Shown here: one piece after another, positions 49,092 through 62,000 of the stretch
Layout: each line of letters begins with the position of its first letter
Position numbering within the stretch: the first letter of the stretch is position 1
Origin: Piscicola geometra
Lineage: Eukaryota; Annelida; Clitellata; Hirudinida; Piscicolidae
Direction of reading: 5' to 3'
Length of the DNA: 64,000 nucleotides
Assembly: GCA_943735955.1 (NCBI GenBank)
Contig: OX030955.1
Coordinates: forward strand, 6,534,269 to 6,598,268
Made by a program: the position numbers and the translations under genes
The notes under the pieces: generated by a model
What the model saw: the letters and a program-made list of their open reading frames with translations, nothing else
The model's database searches: none
What the model was told of the DNA's origin: nothing

Positions 49092-51185
49092 GGTAGCACA
49101 AGCAAACTACTGGCACTCTTGCATGCTGCTGCACATTTGAGTGTTGTAGACGGAGTTTAGATGTTCGTTTAGAAAAAAAAGTTCTACATGCTGTAACGGT
49201 CTAATTTATTTCAGAAGAAGCTTCTATAGTGGTTGAGTGCGCTTGGAGGGATGTTTAAGGCATGCTTTTCAGGCCTTGAGTTGTTGCTCGTTATCCAGAT
49301 GGAACGTGAAGACTGCCACTGTAGCACCGAAGAACGATTGAACTCAATAAACAAGTTTGAAAGCGCATTCGAAAAAACGATTGTAAGGCATGTAGGTGGA
49401 GAATTAGTGAAGAAACGTGAGTTTCCTAATGGGTAAATGAAGGGTGAGTGCTGTGCGTGAATTCGAAGTAATCGCTAATGGAAGGAATTACAATTGAACT
49501 AAGCGTGGCGTACATGATCGATTTGTAGATTAAAGAGCGTTAGTTGAAGATAAAAGCGAAGAAAGTGGTATATGGATGAGGGAAGAAGTGATAAATGGAT
49601 AGATTATTGGAAAGATGAATGAATGAAGAGATTAAAGAAGGATAACGGATGAATGGAAAAAGGATTGGTGAAGACAAGATAACGGATGGATAAATGGATA
49701 AGTGAAGAAAAGATTATGGATATACTAATAAATAAATGGCTAGATTGTAGAAGGATGGATGAATTGAGTGCACTTAGGAGTGCTTGTGAGGCTCAAAGTG
49801 TCGTAATGACGGCATCCTGCGGAAATGAGGCCTAATAAGCCTTCACAACAAGCCATCACGCTGCCACCACTCAATGGTGATATCGATGCTGGAAGAGGGT
49901 AGCGTGTCTGTTGTACGAGGAAGAAATAAAAAATGTATTCAAAAACATAAATGTGCCAAAATGGACATAAAAGAAGGCAAGGATGAATGAAAGAATGCAA
50001 TCCATCAGTTATGTCGGTCAAAGCGCACGGTGAGAATTACTTTCAACCATCATTCGCCTCTTTGAAAAAATCTAATGTTTTTGTGCGTTTTTCTCTGGTC
50101 TCAGTTAACAGAGCCCCAGCGGTTCTCACAAGGCATCTAATGCTTTCCAAGCTGACAAAGATTAATGAACCTTTAAAAGCTCCCGAGAGATGACTTATGG
50201 AGGAGTGGTGGTGCAACAGTCTTGTACCAAAGTTCACGCCGTTAATCAGGCTGGCTAGTTTGACGGACATGTGTCTGCTGGCGTAGTGGCAAGGCAGCTG
50301 CTCATGAGAGAATCATTTAAAGGGACTGCTTTCATTTTTTAAATCTCATGCGATTTATTCAAAAACACGTGAAACTTTCCATTGCATGATACAGGAAAAC
50401 TTTTCATTTATTTTTGAAATGTAGTTTTAGTAAATATTATGGGACATTCCCAATTTTCTTGATTATCTTATAAACGTCCTATTGTCTTAAAAAATCTCAA
50501 ACAAGAAGGATTGTAATATCTATCATAAGAAAGCATCTTCTCCTCAAGTAAATGAACGGAACGAATGGTTTCCTACCTTGTGACCGTCAGCAGCCACCAC
50601 ATCCCCTCAAAAGTCCACTTTTAACCACTCTGTTTCCAGCCATCGAATAAGCAAACACAAGAAGATGAATAAACCAAAAAATCTTGGGGAAAGTTGCGAC
50701 TAAGATCTTTGATACGTCTGAACGGCCAGCCTTGGTGTGAATGTCTTTTATACCTGCATCCAGATGGAGCAGTTATGTGCGCGTGTGATGGAGCCGCGGT
50801 GAAATCTTTATGATGCAGAGCCTATTGTATTTCATGCTACATGCGGCTATACTGGATATCATATGCATAAAGTGTTCTTTACATAGATATAGTATATATT
50901 ACTACTTGTTGTTTGTAGGATATCTATGGTTCTTTACTTATATTGCCTATTTTTTGCTTAAAAGTGCCTTCAAGGGCTTTTAATTGTATTTCTCTCAAAA
51001 TTCTTGTCAAAAATGGTTTTAAAAATATGAAAGATTCTATTCATTGTTCTGAGCCACACCATCTTCTTGAAAAGCTTTAGGAGAATATAAACTTATAAAA
51101 TGTCCAAGAATCCACAAAAAGCATATGAAGCGATCAAAATAAAGTTCGAATCATGCATAGGAGGAGCTTAGAGGCAGGGTGGTGT
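49092..51185. other. Intergenic stretch with no firm gene
   Basis: Contains a 75-codon minus-strand frame at 50043-50270 (MSVKLASLINGVNFGTRLL) without splice support, plus GGATGAATGG-rich sequence near 49570-49760. Nothing else could be supported. Confidence 0.5.
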
Positions 51186-51940
51186 CTAGGCCTTAGACAG
51201 GCTTCTCTTGCCGAAAAATCTTTTTGGTCTAAACATCTTGTAGACACTTGTGCCTTCATATTCAATATCTTTGTCTTTCTTTTCACCTTCACCGTATTTC
51301 TCGTCACCATCTCTAAAATATTGACGTTTTTCACCTCTTCCAAAATCAAAATCATTGTAATCGTATGCACCAAACTCCCTGTCCTCCCCTCTACCAGATT
51401 GACTCTCGCCACCTTTATCACTCTTATCATCTCTATCACTGTCATCTTTTCTGCCCATATTAATGTAATCATAGCTTGAATCATCGGTATAATCATCGCT
51501 GAAGGTATTGGCCAAACGAGGAACGTTTCTTTCGCTAGGAGTTTCTTCTCGGCTGACAGGAAAGTTTAGGCTTCTCTTGCCGTTTCCTTCGAAGGGGAAA
51601 AAATGATTTTCCTTGAAAGTTTTTTCTCAGAGATTTTGAATTGCTATACATTAAAAAATAATTTCAAAGAGAGTTAAAAATGAAAAGAAGACAGATATAC
51701 CCATGTAGCAGTAAATGCTCTCATAGCCAGTGCAGTCCAGTGCTGTGGGGAGTTTGCAGCATTAAGAATTCTATTCATATTATTCAATATGACTCTTTTA
51801 ATCGAAATAAGATAAGATAGTATCCAAATAGAACAAGAAATGCTTTGTGAATCAAAGGAACCATCTTTACCAGCTTCGAGGCAGACCAGGAAAGTGCAGA
51901 GTTGAAATAAGAACAAGCCCAATCTCAATGTCAAGGCCAT
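51186..51940 (-). CDS. Secreted neuropeptide precursor, GGNG-excitatory-peptide-like
   Basis: Three exons, 51871-51940, 51701-51742 and 51186-51586, join through phase-1 introns to give 170 residues. Residues 1-23 form a signal peptide (MALTLRLGLFLFQLCTFLV). Directly after it comes ALDCTGYESIYCYMGNGKRS: two cysteines seven residues apart, then GNG and a dibasic KR site. Annelid GGNG excitatory peptides have the same plan (C-S/T-G, an Ile, a second Cys, then GGNG) right behind the signal peptide; here the loop is one residue shorter and GGNG is MGNG. The remainder is acidic and Gly-rich, with more basic sites near the end (MFRPKRFFGKRSLSKA). Processing and amidation are inference. Confidence 0.62.
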
Positions 51941-52807
51941 TTGGGCTTTTCGGAATGTTTAAGTTGAACTAGAAGTTTCTTTAAAGCCAAATCCTGAAAA
52001 CTAGACTTCAAATAGCTTGGTAGGATGCAATTCAAATCCTAAAAGTTGACGCAAGCGACTAGAACACCTCTTATAAGCTAAATGAGCACAAACAAATTAT
52101 AAAGTTGCTAATTGCCTTCGAGTGAGTATGCCACTTTCGACGTGTGTTCATATTTTAAGTTCTTTAGACGCAGAAAATATGAGAAAGAATGCTATAAACA
52201 ATGAAGGTTCTGAGGCCTTAATGTCTTAGTACTCATGTGCAGTAAATGACCGCTAGAAGAAAGGCTCTGCCTGAAAAGATGTTAGGAAGATAAGTTTATG
52301 TGTGTAGGAAGATTCTGCAATGTAATTGTTTCGTTGCGGATGTGTACGAGCTTCTATGGTGGGATCGTTAATTGATCATCAACACGAAGCTAGTGGCAAT
52401 TAGGAGCGATTAGGAACACTTCTTTGATGCCTGAATGAAGAGGTCGAGAGAGGCTTTGTACGTGGTTTTTATTCAAAAATTTCAAAACAAAAATGCTTCA
52501 ATGATTAATAAATACAAGTGAAAATAAAAAGTACACTGGACCAGAGTTTGAAAAGGTGAAATAAATTTCTTAACTCTCAATAAACTATAAAAAGAACTAA
52601 ATTAAAAATGATATTCAGCTCGTGATGCCAACTGATGAAAGCAGATATAAAGAGCCGCTAATTCAGCATGATTCACAGCCACTCTGAAGTCACACAAAGT
52701 CAAATGCCTCAAGGAGAGAAGTGTAGTTGAAAGCCAAGTTTGAGTATTGTAATCAGAAATAATATAAACAAGTGAAATGCCCGTTTGTGACGAAGTCTGA
52801 AATGAAA
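51941..52807. other. Spacer between peptide gene and KAT6-like gene
   Basis: Presumed promoter of the peptide gene and 3' flank of the KAT6-like gene. An AATAAA in the latter's sense lies near 52563. No exon was seen. Confidence 0.5.
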
Positions 52808-55800
52808 TCAATGTTTCATGATGGTGTTGAGGGTGAAAGCCTGCTGGCCGACTGAGCCGTTGATGTAGTTGTAGGCGTACGGGTTGGTGGCTTGCTGCTG
52901 GGCAAAAGCTATGGAGGGTTGTTGGTAGAAGGAGATGAGATGGGGCGAGTGTGCAGCGGAAGAGGCCATCAAGGCGGGGTTGGGCGACAAGACGCAAGGC
53001 GAGGAGCAGCAAGCGCCGAACGACTGGTGGCCTCGGTACGTGGCCTGAGCGACGTTGAAGACGTTGTAGTTGCTGATGACGTTCGTGCCTGGCTGGATGG
53101 CGACGTTGGGAGCGAGTGCTTGGCTGCGGAAGAGGAGTGGTTGAGGCGCCTTGCTTTTGCTCGTGTTCCTCTTGGAGACCTTGGAGTTGTTGTCAGAGGC
53201 TCTTGAGGCTTTGTGGAGGTCGTTTTGAGAGATGTGCGAATCGGAGTTGGGAGTGAAGAAGAAGGGTTTAGAGTTGCAGTTGACAAAGTCTTTCCTGGGA
53301 AATCTGATGAAGGGATAGGCGGTTGGCGCCGACTCAGCTTGTTCAGGATAGAAGTGGTTCCATGCGAACTGACTGGCCGCCTCCATGCCAGGCCTGGGAT
53401 GCACCAGAGGAGCAGAAGGGCAGTCACGCTCAAAGAAGCGAGTCTCCTTCGGTTGGCTGCGTTGCTGTTGTTTCTTGTGCTGCAGCTGACTGCTGTGGTC
53501 CTGGTGCAGTGGCTGGTTTTGTGGCTGGTGTTGTTGAGTTAGGATATGTGAATTTGAGAAGGTTGAGCTGTTGGGAGAAGCCATGCCAAAGCTCCTGAGA
53601 CTGCTGTTGGTGGGAGAGGGCGTGGGTATGTTGTAGTGGTTGTTAAGGCTCACTGGTGAATTTTGCTTGATCAACACTTGATTCATCATGTTGAATTTGT
53701 TGTTGGCATCGTTGTTGTTTTGGTTGTTGTAGTTTTGTTGCAGACTCTCCGACAGACCGCCATGCTCTGCCGTTTTGATGTTCCTCAGAGGCAACTGCTG
53801 ACACGAATTGCCGATGCTGCCACAGCTGTTGAACGACTTGTGGCTGTAGGCGTCCATGCAGTGATCCATCGAAGTGCTGCTGCGCTTGAGGTGGTAGTTG
53901 CCGTTGTTGTTGTTGTTGTTGTTGTTGCCAAGGCCCCCATTGACAACCGAGCAATTCTCGTAACCACCGCGTTTATTGAAGGCAGCAGTCTCATGGCAAC
54001 CAGCACCAGCAGCAACAGCGACAGAGGCTGCACTGGCCGCCAAAGGAGGCATCAAGGAGTCGATTTCGAGTGAGTTGGCGGGAGACAAGAGTTGCTGTTC
54101 GTAGCAGACGTCATCAGGACACATCACCTCCTTCCTGAACTGCCTGTAGTACTGTGGTCTCCCCCCCTCCTTGCGCTCATCGATCCCCTTGAAGGGGGGC
54201 ACTGAGACGTCAGTCTTCTTGTTGTTCAGGTCGTCGTCGTCGTCATCATCGTAACTGCCCGCGCTCTTGAAGCTCGAACTGTTGCTGCCCGTGATGACGC
54301 TTCCGTCGCTGCACTCGCTGCCACTGGCCACCTTCACTTCGTACCGGGAGTTCTGAGCGTGCTCAGTGAATAGATTGCCGCCCATGTTGAAGTTGTCGTT
54401 GGTGGCCATCTTGTTGCCCGCTGCATAGTCTCTCATGGCACCTTCCAAGTCCATAGAGGTGCCCTTCAAGTTGTTCGTGCGGTGGTGCTCGAGATGGTGG
54501 TCGCTTACGGCATCACAACGACTGATGTACCGGCAGTCAGCACTGCTGCCTCTGGTGCGTGCGTAACAATCAACGGAAGCAAGCCTCTTTTCGTTGGAAG
54601 CCTCGTTCACCAGAGTAGCATACGCGCCGCCATTCCATCGAGCCTCGTCCGCTGGATACTCTCCCCCAGCAGCCCTGCCATAAGCCGCTGAAAGAGCTTC
54701 TGCCGGAGCTTCACTGAATGCCTCTACTGTGCTTTTATCCTTGACGTTGCCATTGTAAGTCTTTCCGTCTCCGAGACTGCTGCCTTCCTTGCTCTCACTG
54801 CTGCCTTCCTTCCTGCCACAATGCGTCTTCTGGCACTCGACTCCTTTGGCATTTCGATTTTCACTCGGAGAATCAGTCATTCGTCTCGAAACAGCTGACT
54901 CGTTGGCGCCATCATCATCATCACCAGCACCATCCTCATCATCTTCATCCTCCTCCTCCTCACTCGAACTGTACTCACTCTCATAGGCGTCTGTTTGCAC
55001 TTCGACAGACCTCGTCTGCTTCTCTCTGCCACTCTCAGTGCTCCTAGTAATGATGTCAGTGCTCCTAGTAGTGATATCGGTGTTCCTAGTAGTGATATCG
55101 GAGCTCCTAGTAGTGATGTCGGTGTACCTAGTAGTGATGTCGGCATCAGCAGCAGTGTGCGTGCTGGAGTGTTCTGTGTGGCCTTGTGGAGCAGCGGTGA
55201 GGTCTGATGACTGCTGCCCTGTGGCGAGTGTTGTGTCAGTGATTATGTCTACATTGGTGGAGACCTGTGCCCTAGAAGTCGATGTAGTTGTGTCGTAGGT
55301 GTTAGTGTTAGTTGTGTTGGTGTTAGTTTTGTTGTTGCTGTTAGTTGTGTTGCTGGTGTTATTTATGTTGTTAGTAATTGATGTGTCGGTGTTGCTTTTT
55401 GCATTAGCAGTGATTGTTGTGTTGTTGTTGATTGTTGTGTTGTTGTTGATTGTTGTGTTGTTGCTGATTGTCGTGTTGTTTTTGTTGTTGATTGTTGGAC
55501 GAGTGTTACTTGTTTCATGAACGATGTTACTAATGGGAGTGTCTGGCGATGTGGTGTTGAAGGTGGTTTTAGGCGTGGAGAGAAGAGCAGAAAGACAACT
55601 TCTAGGCGGGGTGGAAGGAAGGAAGGATCTTGGAGGGGTGGAAGGAAGGAAGGATCTTGGAGGGGTCGACTTGAAGGCTGGAGACTCAAATGATGTGGAG
55701 AAAGTGATGGGAGGTGAGAGGAGAGAGAGAAATACCGGCATGGGAGGGGAGGCAGAGATAGAAGAAGACAATGAAACAGAAAGACTGGCAGGCGGGCAGT

Positions 55801-55987
55801 GCAAGCTGATGCCAGAGTCGTTGACGTCATCTGCGTGGCGGTAATGTATTTGAAATTGTGAAACGTGTCTTGTGAAGATTGAGTATGGCATGGAAAAAGC
55901 AAGAATGTGACGCAAGCACACAATGAACCTTCGTTGAGGGAGGAGTGGTTGAAACGAGTGATGGCAACCTCCTTCTGAGGGTGGGAG

Positions 55988-56026
<39 letters not shown>

Positions 56027-59007
56027 GAATAATTGTTGTTATATAGCACCCAGACACGAAAATAATGCATGCTTGTGTGTGGAAATTAACTATATAAAAA
56101 AGAAAATGGAAAAATTTTATAGTGATGGAAAGTGAAAGGAAAGACTGACCAAGAGAGAGGACTGGTGGCAGTGGATGTTGCTGCAGTGGAGTGTGGCGAG
56201 GCGCTTGCGAGAGGCACTCAACTCCCTGAGGTTGCTCTCGATCGCTCGCATGTTCGGAATGAAGGGCGTTCTGTCAGACGGGTGGTGTGAGTGTGCAGGT
56301 GTTACGTTGTGGTTGTGAACAGAAAAGTGTGTGCATGTATGAGTTTGAAATTGTGATGGTGTGGCTGTGTCTGTATGAGTACGACAGAGAAAACAAAACA
56401 CCAAAGCATCCTTTACGACTCTAAGACCCTCCTCCATAACACATCATCACCATCTTCATAACACGTTGTACAAAAACAACAACAACAGCAACAGCAACAA
56501 CAACAGCAATGCAGACCTGTTGCTGATCTTGGAGTGCACCACACCCAGCTTCAAGAGGGTAGAGACGATGTCGCTGCTGCATATGCCCAGGCTTTCGCTC
56601 AAGTCTGAAGAGAGGTTGGTTGGTTGGGTGGGTAGGGAGAGACTGGTTGGATGGGTGGGCGGGTAAAAACAAACACCAAAATGAGCACTCCAAATTCCAA
56701 CCTTTCACAGTGATAGGCTTCTTGCTGTATGCAGCAGCACTCTGCACCACCACGACACCCTCCCTTGCCTTATGGGTGCCATCGAGAGCGTAGAAGCTCC
56801 TCAGGTGGCTGAGCACTGACCAGCACCAGTACTTTTGGAAGGCCGACAACAGGGGCACGCACGTGCTACGCGCCAACGAACCGCTGACTCCGAGCAGTCT
56901 GCACAGCTGGTAGCCTGGTGGAAGGGAAAATCATTTATTTATAAATAATTGTGGTTACTGCGGTGGCGTTGATAAGCATGTTAATTATCTCAATTAAAAA
57001 ATCGTGTAATATATTTATTCAAAATTATATTCCGTTCGCTAGGGGACGAGACGTACTGAAGTTGATGAGGAGGCTGCCAAGGCCCTTCCTCCTGTGCAGT
57101 GGCAGCACGAAGATGAAGCTCAGACAGGCGCCCCTCTTCACCTGCTTGTCCTGTGCCATCGTTGTGGTTGCAGTGGTGGTTGTGGTTGCAGTGGTGGTTG
57201 TGGTGGTTGTGGTGGATGGAGTGGTTGTGGTGGATGGAGTGGTTGTGGTGGATGGAGTGGTTGTGGTGGATGGAGTGGTTGTGGTGGATGGAGTGGTTGT
57301 GGTGGATGGAGTGGTTGTGGTGGATGGAGTGGTTGTGGTGGATGGAGTGGTTGAAGTAGTTGTGGTGTGGAGGATGCTTCGAGGGATATAGAACACAAGG
57401 CAATTAAGGATACTTTAATTTTAATAAAGCCTCTCCCACTGAGACGCACCCGAACGAAGTAGCCGACGAGATGGCAGCCATGCTCGTCGTTGGAAGTGAG
57501 CACGTAGAAGAGATGGGAAGCGCACGCGAAGAGCGGCTGCAGTTCCGGCTCGACGAAGAGGCGTGAGAAGGTGAGCAGACGCTCGCAGTAAAGAGGGCTG
57601 CTGCCTGCATCCACCTCGAAGATTGAGAAGCAAGATGGTGGCGAGCTTGTGGGTGCCGGAGGAGTGGCTGGTGTGCTGGTGCTGCTTGTGGTAGTGGTGC
57701 AGTGTGCTGGATTGCCGGAGAAGGAGCGGTAGACTTCGTTGCCTGGAGGACTGAACTGTCCACAAGTCGCCTGCGAGTTGAACACAGCGATGAATACTCT
57801 ATAGGAGTGATATTACTTCGAATAAGTGATAGTGCTTTATTTTTTTATTATTTGTAATATTATTTATTAATATATATATTTAAAAAAATAAAATAAGTAA
57901 GGAAGCAGAGTGAGAACAAAAGAGAGACACACGCACCCTGTGTGAGTGGAGGCGTTGGTGACTCCTGAAGTACTGCAGGCAAAACTCACACACGTACAAG
58001 TCTGAGAGGCTGTGTTGGGCGAGCATTTAATTAAATGAACCTAATTAATTAATTAATTAATTAAAAAGACAATTCATCGAAGCGAAAAAATTTAGCCCTA
58101 ATTTTATATTAAATAAACATCATCATCCTCATCATCACCCTCATCCTCATCGTTATCATCACCCTCATCATCCTCATCATCATCATCATCATCATCATCA
58201 TGTGCACCCACCTGGAGTAGGAGGCAGGGTAGTTGGAGAGGTAGGTGGCGTCCAGACGGAGGGCTCCGAAGTGCACATAACTCAGCTTCGACTCGGAGTA
58301 GGCGCAATGACCTCCACTGGCCTGCGTTGGTGGTTGTTGCAGTGTTGTGCGACCGTACGATGATGACCTATATGATGATGATTCCTCTGAAGTATTTTTA
58401 GAGATCGGTGCATTGGTACAGATCATGGTGCACCACAAAGACGCACCTTCTGACGCATGGCCTCCCTAGCCCTCCTGAAGACAGCGCCATCCTCCTGGCT
58501 TGGCTTCAGCGCCAGCACTCTGTCGGCCTTGACGCTGCCACTCCTGACCCTCTTGTTGCATCTCTCTGGAGCCCTCGCCTTGCCCGCATCGACATCGACG
58601 CCTGTGGCTCGTTTGACGCCTGCTACAGTGGCGCTCCTCTTCCTCATCACGCGAGACGTGCCTGTCAAGTGGCGTTCTTTGTGGAGTGGGTGAAGTTGCT
58701 AACTTGCGAAACTTTTGACGCTTCATTAGTATTTTCACTGATACAAATACAATAAATAAATAAAATATTTTACTATTATTGTATTTTATTTTATTGCCAC
58801 ATCAAAAATAATTAAAACCTTCAGCGCTGTCGTCAGTCTCCGTTGCAAGTGTTGCTGCCTGAAAGAAGCTTGTCGTATCTCCATAAAACTCTTTGTCCTT
58901 CACCTTCCCATCTCCACTTCCATCCATCTCTACAGGCACGCTTTCATTCAGCTTGGTGTTCATCTTGGCGAAAGAAGAAAGGTTGCATAGCTTGTTGATG
59001 TTGTTAA

Positions 59008-59043
<36 letters not shown>

Positions 59044-62000
59044 AGTTGTTCATCCTTGAGATATTCTTGCGCCTGTTGATGTAGTGCTTGAGACTCTTCT
59101 TCGTTTGGGCATAGTACCGTAGTTTGAGACGTTGGCCTGCCTTGCTGGGGCATGAAGCCTTCCTGCCCTCTTCGTCATCAACATCCATCACAGCATCATT
59201 GTCACCATCATCATCCATCATCGCACCATTGTGGCCACGGTCACACTCTGCAACACTTTGTACTGAAACTTTATCGGTAGAGGGAGCAGATATAGCAAGC
59301 CTGATGCTATCGGAAGACACTGAGCTAATAACAGTGGTGGCAGTGGTGGTAGTGGTGGTAGTTAACTTGTTAGAACAACCATTGCTTTCTTCACTATCGT
59401 CACTGTCAAACTTGCCTTTGTCAGGCCTGTCTGTATGGCGGGAAGAAGGAAGGCAAAATGGTGTGCATGGAGGGTTGAGGTTTGAGGCGGTGGATGGAAC
59501 AGATATGGTGATGAGTGGAGAAGTGGTGGTGGATGCTGTTGATTGCTTGCTAGCTTCAAGTCTTCCACGCTGAATCTTTATGTTGTGAGTGTCTGAGACA
59601 GGCTTGGGAGCAGACGATTCATGAAGGAATGCGTCATCACCATCACCATCATCATCATCAGCACTGGCCTCACTGGCATGCGTGACGGCTTCGGAGATGG
59701 CAGAGTGCTTTGTGAGATTCTGTGAGAACTCGATGAGTTTGTTGGCGAGGCTGATGTTGTTTGGACTGGAGGTGTCGAGGTGTCTGCTGGGAAGGCTTGC
59801 ATGGCTGTCCTGGCAGCTTGTTGTCGTCGAATGAATGCTTCTAGCGGATGTGTGGCATTTGGAATAGAAAGATGAAGATGTGGCTGGAGAGGAAGAGGGT
59901 GGAAGAGGTGTGTTGGCGGAAGAGCTGGGTAACTGAGTGGAGGCTTTGGACGTGGAAGGTGATTTCTTTCGAGACTTGGCTTGTGCTTGTTGGTGGTTGT
60001 GGTGGTCGTTGGAGATTGAGTGTGAGCGCTTCCTTGAGGCTGCTTCCTCACACACGTCATTCACAGACACGTTTGCAGCCATTCCACTCAGAACATTAGC
60101 CTCATTGGAAGTTCTTGCGCTTGTCGTCTTCTGGCTGAACGAGTCGATCATGGACGTCTTGCAGTGTCGAGTCTTGCGTTTGCCTTCTGCGGTGAAGAAG
60201 TGCGAGAGACCGTCGAAGAGTTGCTCCTTGCGAGACTTCCTCAATGGTAACTTGTTGGCGTTCAGTGCCTTTGTGGATGTGGCTGTATCGCTTGTTGGTG
60301 GAAAAATAGAGGTCGTTGTCGTTGTTGTTGTTATTGTTGCTGTTGTTGTATTTGCTGTTTTTGTTGTTGTTGTTGTAGAAGTGTCTGTGGAGGCTACAGC
60401 GTGGATGACAACTGAGGTGTTTGTTGGAAGAAGAGTTGTTGGCGTTGTTACATTTGGCAGTACGCAAGGAAGCTTTGAGGTGTTGTTGCTGGTGGCTTCT
60501 ATGTCGATCGGGTGGTTGGCGGTGGAGGTTGAGCAGCTGATTGTTGCAGTTGAGAGTGCTGATCTAGCGAGGGAAGGCAATGCTGGTGCAAGGAAGTGTT
60601 CTGGTGCTGATGACTTTGTCATTGATGATGAAGGCATGGATGATGATGATGATGATGCTGATGATGATGATGATGACAAGGGAGATAACGACAACGCTGG
60701 AGAGTAGACACAGTGATTGTAGAGAAGTGTGGAAGACTCCTTGATGTTGTGGATGGGGACCTTTCGTGCCTTGTTGCAGTTCCTGACAAGCCTCCTACCC
60801 CCACTGTTGTTGTTGCTGTTGTTGTTGATAGTGTTGTTGTTGATAGTGTTGTTGTTGATAGTGTTGTTGTTGATGTTGGCATCGGTCCTATGCAGAGTGT
60901 TCTGGGAAACCCTGGACGACCTCTTATTGGACGGCGTGAAAAAGCGGGTCAAGCCGTCAACCAATCCCCTGAGGTGGGCATCAGTGGAGGAGAGGCAGAG
61001 AGTGGTGGAAGGAAGCAAGCCGCTGGGAGAAAAAGAAGAAAGTGGTGGTGGTTGCAGTGGCGAGTGGTCGGTGGAGGTGTACAGATGTGTGCTGGAAAAG
61101 CAGGTGGTGTAGTGTGGCTTTGAGGCTGTTGTTTTGGCTGACGATGAGGCTCCTGCCTGTGAAGTCATTGCAGAAGCTGATGCCGTGGTGGAACGAATGC
61201 TCTTGAGGGGTGGTATTGAGGAGTCAGACTCGACCGGGGCATGAGGGACCTTTCTTGGCGGGATGACACCAAAGGATCTTTTCGATGGAGATTCTGCAAA
61301 GAATTGGCATGCCATTTACTGCATGTGCTCATGAGCAATGGAGACTAACAAAATGGAGAAATAATGAATGGTTAGATATGAAGACCTCTGCGAAAAGACT
61401 GATTGTGGCCACCTCCAAGGCTCTGACTCCGTCTTTCGACCTGTTTTGAAGAGAATTCAGCATTACATTATCTTTAATCACTATCTTTAAAAACTTACAA
61501 TTTTTTATAATTATATTTAATTTATAATTAAGTTAAACATTCAATTAAGTGTCATTTGAGTTTCAGAGTTATTTTTAAAAGATCTCACATTTCGCTTTTT
61601 CTTTTAGAGATTAGCTTACAATACCCTTCCTATTGACGCAGAGAAACTATTGGAAATCGTATTTACAGCACGTTCAATAGACATTATAAGACATAATTAT
61701 TGCCTTTACGGGCTAGAAGTATGCAGAAGGAGTTTTCATTAAACAAAGGTAAATGTATTGATCCTGTTATTTTAGGTGTAAGAATTATCCAAAAAAAAGA
61801 TCTTTAATTTGAGATATTCATATTTTTAAAGACGAACTCTTTACTAACAAGTGCTTCTATAAAAAATATGAAATGAAGTTGTATTCAAATACCTGAGATA
61901 ATGAACTGAAGTGGGAGGAAACAGCAGGCAGTGAGATGGACCTCTTTGACTCATTCAACCTCCTCCTCCTCCTTCTTCCACCCCTCATTTGATTCTCTTT

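Noticed and set aside
50043..50270. 75-codon minus-strand frame with possible start
   Set aside because: Protein-like at the start but without splice support, homology or neighbouring exons; not enough to call a gene.
55363..56070. 235-codon frame overlapping the last KAT6-like exon
   Set aside because: An alternate frame; the 46-base exon 55929-55974 restores the phase needed for the much longer frame, so this one is a shadow.
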